Part shown: positions 42,658 through 42,944 of the stretch, in pieces
How positions within the stretch are numbered: position 1 is the stretch's first letter
Layout of the letters: each line of letters begins with the position of its first letter
Assembly (NCBI RefSeq): GCF_000972705.2
Contig: NZ_LATL02000310.1
Coordinates: forward strand, 1-42,944
Direction: 5' to 3'
Source of the DNA: Limnoraphis robusta CS-951
GTDB taxonomy: Bacteria > Cyanobacteriota > Cyanobacteriia > Cyanobacteriales > Microcoleaceae
DNA: 42,944 nucleotides
The notes under the pieces: generated by a model
What the model saw: only the letters and a program-made list of their open reading frames with translations
Told to the model about the DNA's origin: nothing
The model's database searches: none
Made by a program: the position numbers and the translations under genes

Positions 42658-42944
42658 TAAGGCTCTTTCTAATGCTATAATAACTCTACTGGCAGGGTAT
42701 TCAACCAGTTGAAAAACCCAGCATCTAATCGATGCAATTAACCTTGAAAACTTAAGGTATGGGGTTCTTGCAAGAAATGCTTTGGCCATATAAAACCTTA
42801 AAGCACCAAGTACAGAGAACAAAGCATTTTTTTCTCAAGTACGGTAGGGCATACCGAAACTATCTCTGAAATGGGATGAACGACTGGGGAGACTCACCCC
42901 TCTGGAGTAGGTTAGGAAACTAGCTTGCTGTAAGGGTTGTCAAT
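42658..42944 (+). ncRNA. Putative omega-RNA region preceding an IscB-type gene (truncated by window end)
   Basis: About 290 bp without an ORF but with a chain of hairpins: GGGT-TTCAAC/GTTGAA-ACCC (42695-42719), GCATC/GATGC (42721-42735), ACCTT/AAGGT (42741-42758), TGCTTTGG/CC-AAAGCA (42778-42805), CGGTA/TACCG (42842-42856), GGGG/CCCC (42886-42900). In IscB elements the guide-scaffold RNA begins at the transposon left end and lies directly 5' of iscB. The order left-end hairpin, structured RNA, window end at TTGTCAAT fits that layout. The opening GGCTCTT and the late GGGG-CCCCTCTGGAG block recall published IscB omega-RNAs from memory. The ORF itself is outside the window, so this remains inference. 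Confidence 0.45.

Overview
The window is chromosomal DNA of a cyanobacterium, most likely a filamentous Oscillatoriales-type organism (Lyngbya/Limnoraphis/Planktothrix-like; inference). The evidence is the frequent HIP1 octamer GCGATCGC, NDH-1 subunits NdhD1 and NdhF1, an AarF/ABC1 kinase, a XisH/XisI pair, large NB-ARC/TPR and PAS/GAF/GGDEF proteins, and abundant short dispersed repeats. No rRNA, tRNA or cas gene was seen.

Layout. 1-4.5 kb: a truncated tnpB fragment, nnr (NAD(P)HX repair), a 53-bp tandem repeat array, an exported SPOR-like protein and mnmA. 4.5-9.1 kb is an accessory island: xisH-xisI flanked on both sides by the same repeat family; then an NLR-like STAND gene (N-terminal domain, NB-ARC, nine almost identical TPRs) that is split by an in-frame TGA next to a G/C-tract repeat; then a Uma2 remnant. 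9.3-14.7 kb: ndhD1 and ndhF1 in the same orientation, separated by an eroded CRISPR array that has no cas genes and is interrupted by two small genes (a lipoprotein and a one-helix membrane protein). 15.3-20.6 kb: a Cys-rich conserved protein, the ABC1 kinase and clpB. 20.9-26.9 kb: a sensor histidine kinase, a DUF937 protein, a TIGR03792-type protein, a 44-residue membrane peptide, a coiled-coil protein and a TpsB (Omp85-family) transporter. 27.3-32.3 kb: a probable structured ncRNA with its own promoter and terminator (Yfr2-like), a THUMP rRNA methyltransferase, an alpha-carbonic anhydrase, grxC-gshB and a Gfo/Idh/MocA oxidoreductase. 32.7-38.2 kb: a 1157-residue diguanylate cyclase and a chemoreceptor-like protein. 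38.7-42.6 kb: a cupin-globin fusion, a CPA1 antiporter, an S4 RNA-binding protein and dxr. The right edge (42.63-42.94 kb) has an IS200/IS605-style terminal hairpin followed by about 290 bp of ORF-free DNA with at least six hairpins, which I interpret as the left end and omega-RNA region of an IscB-type element whose gene would begin just beyond the window.

Most genes are housekeeping: tRNA thiolation, isoprenoid synthesis, NDH-1, proteostasis, glutathione and inorganic carbon. The most unusual items are the cupin-globin fusion, the repeat-broken NLR gene, the interrupted orphan CRISPR array, the putative omega-RNA at the edge, the Yfr2-like RNA, and a MITE-like repeat with terminal inverted repeats, one copy of which supplies the stop codon of gshB.
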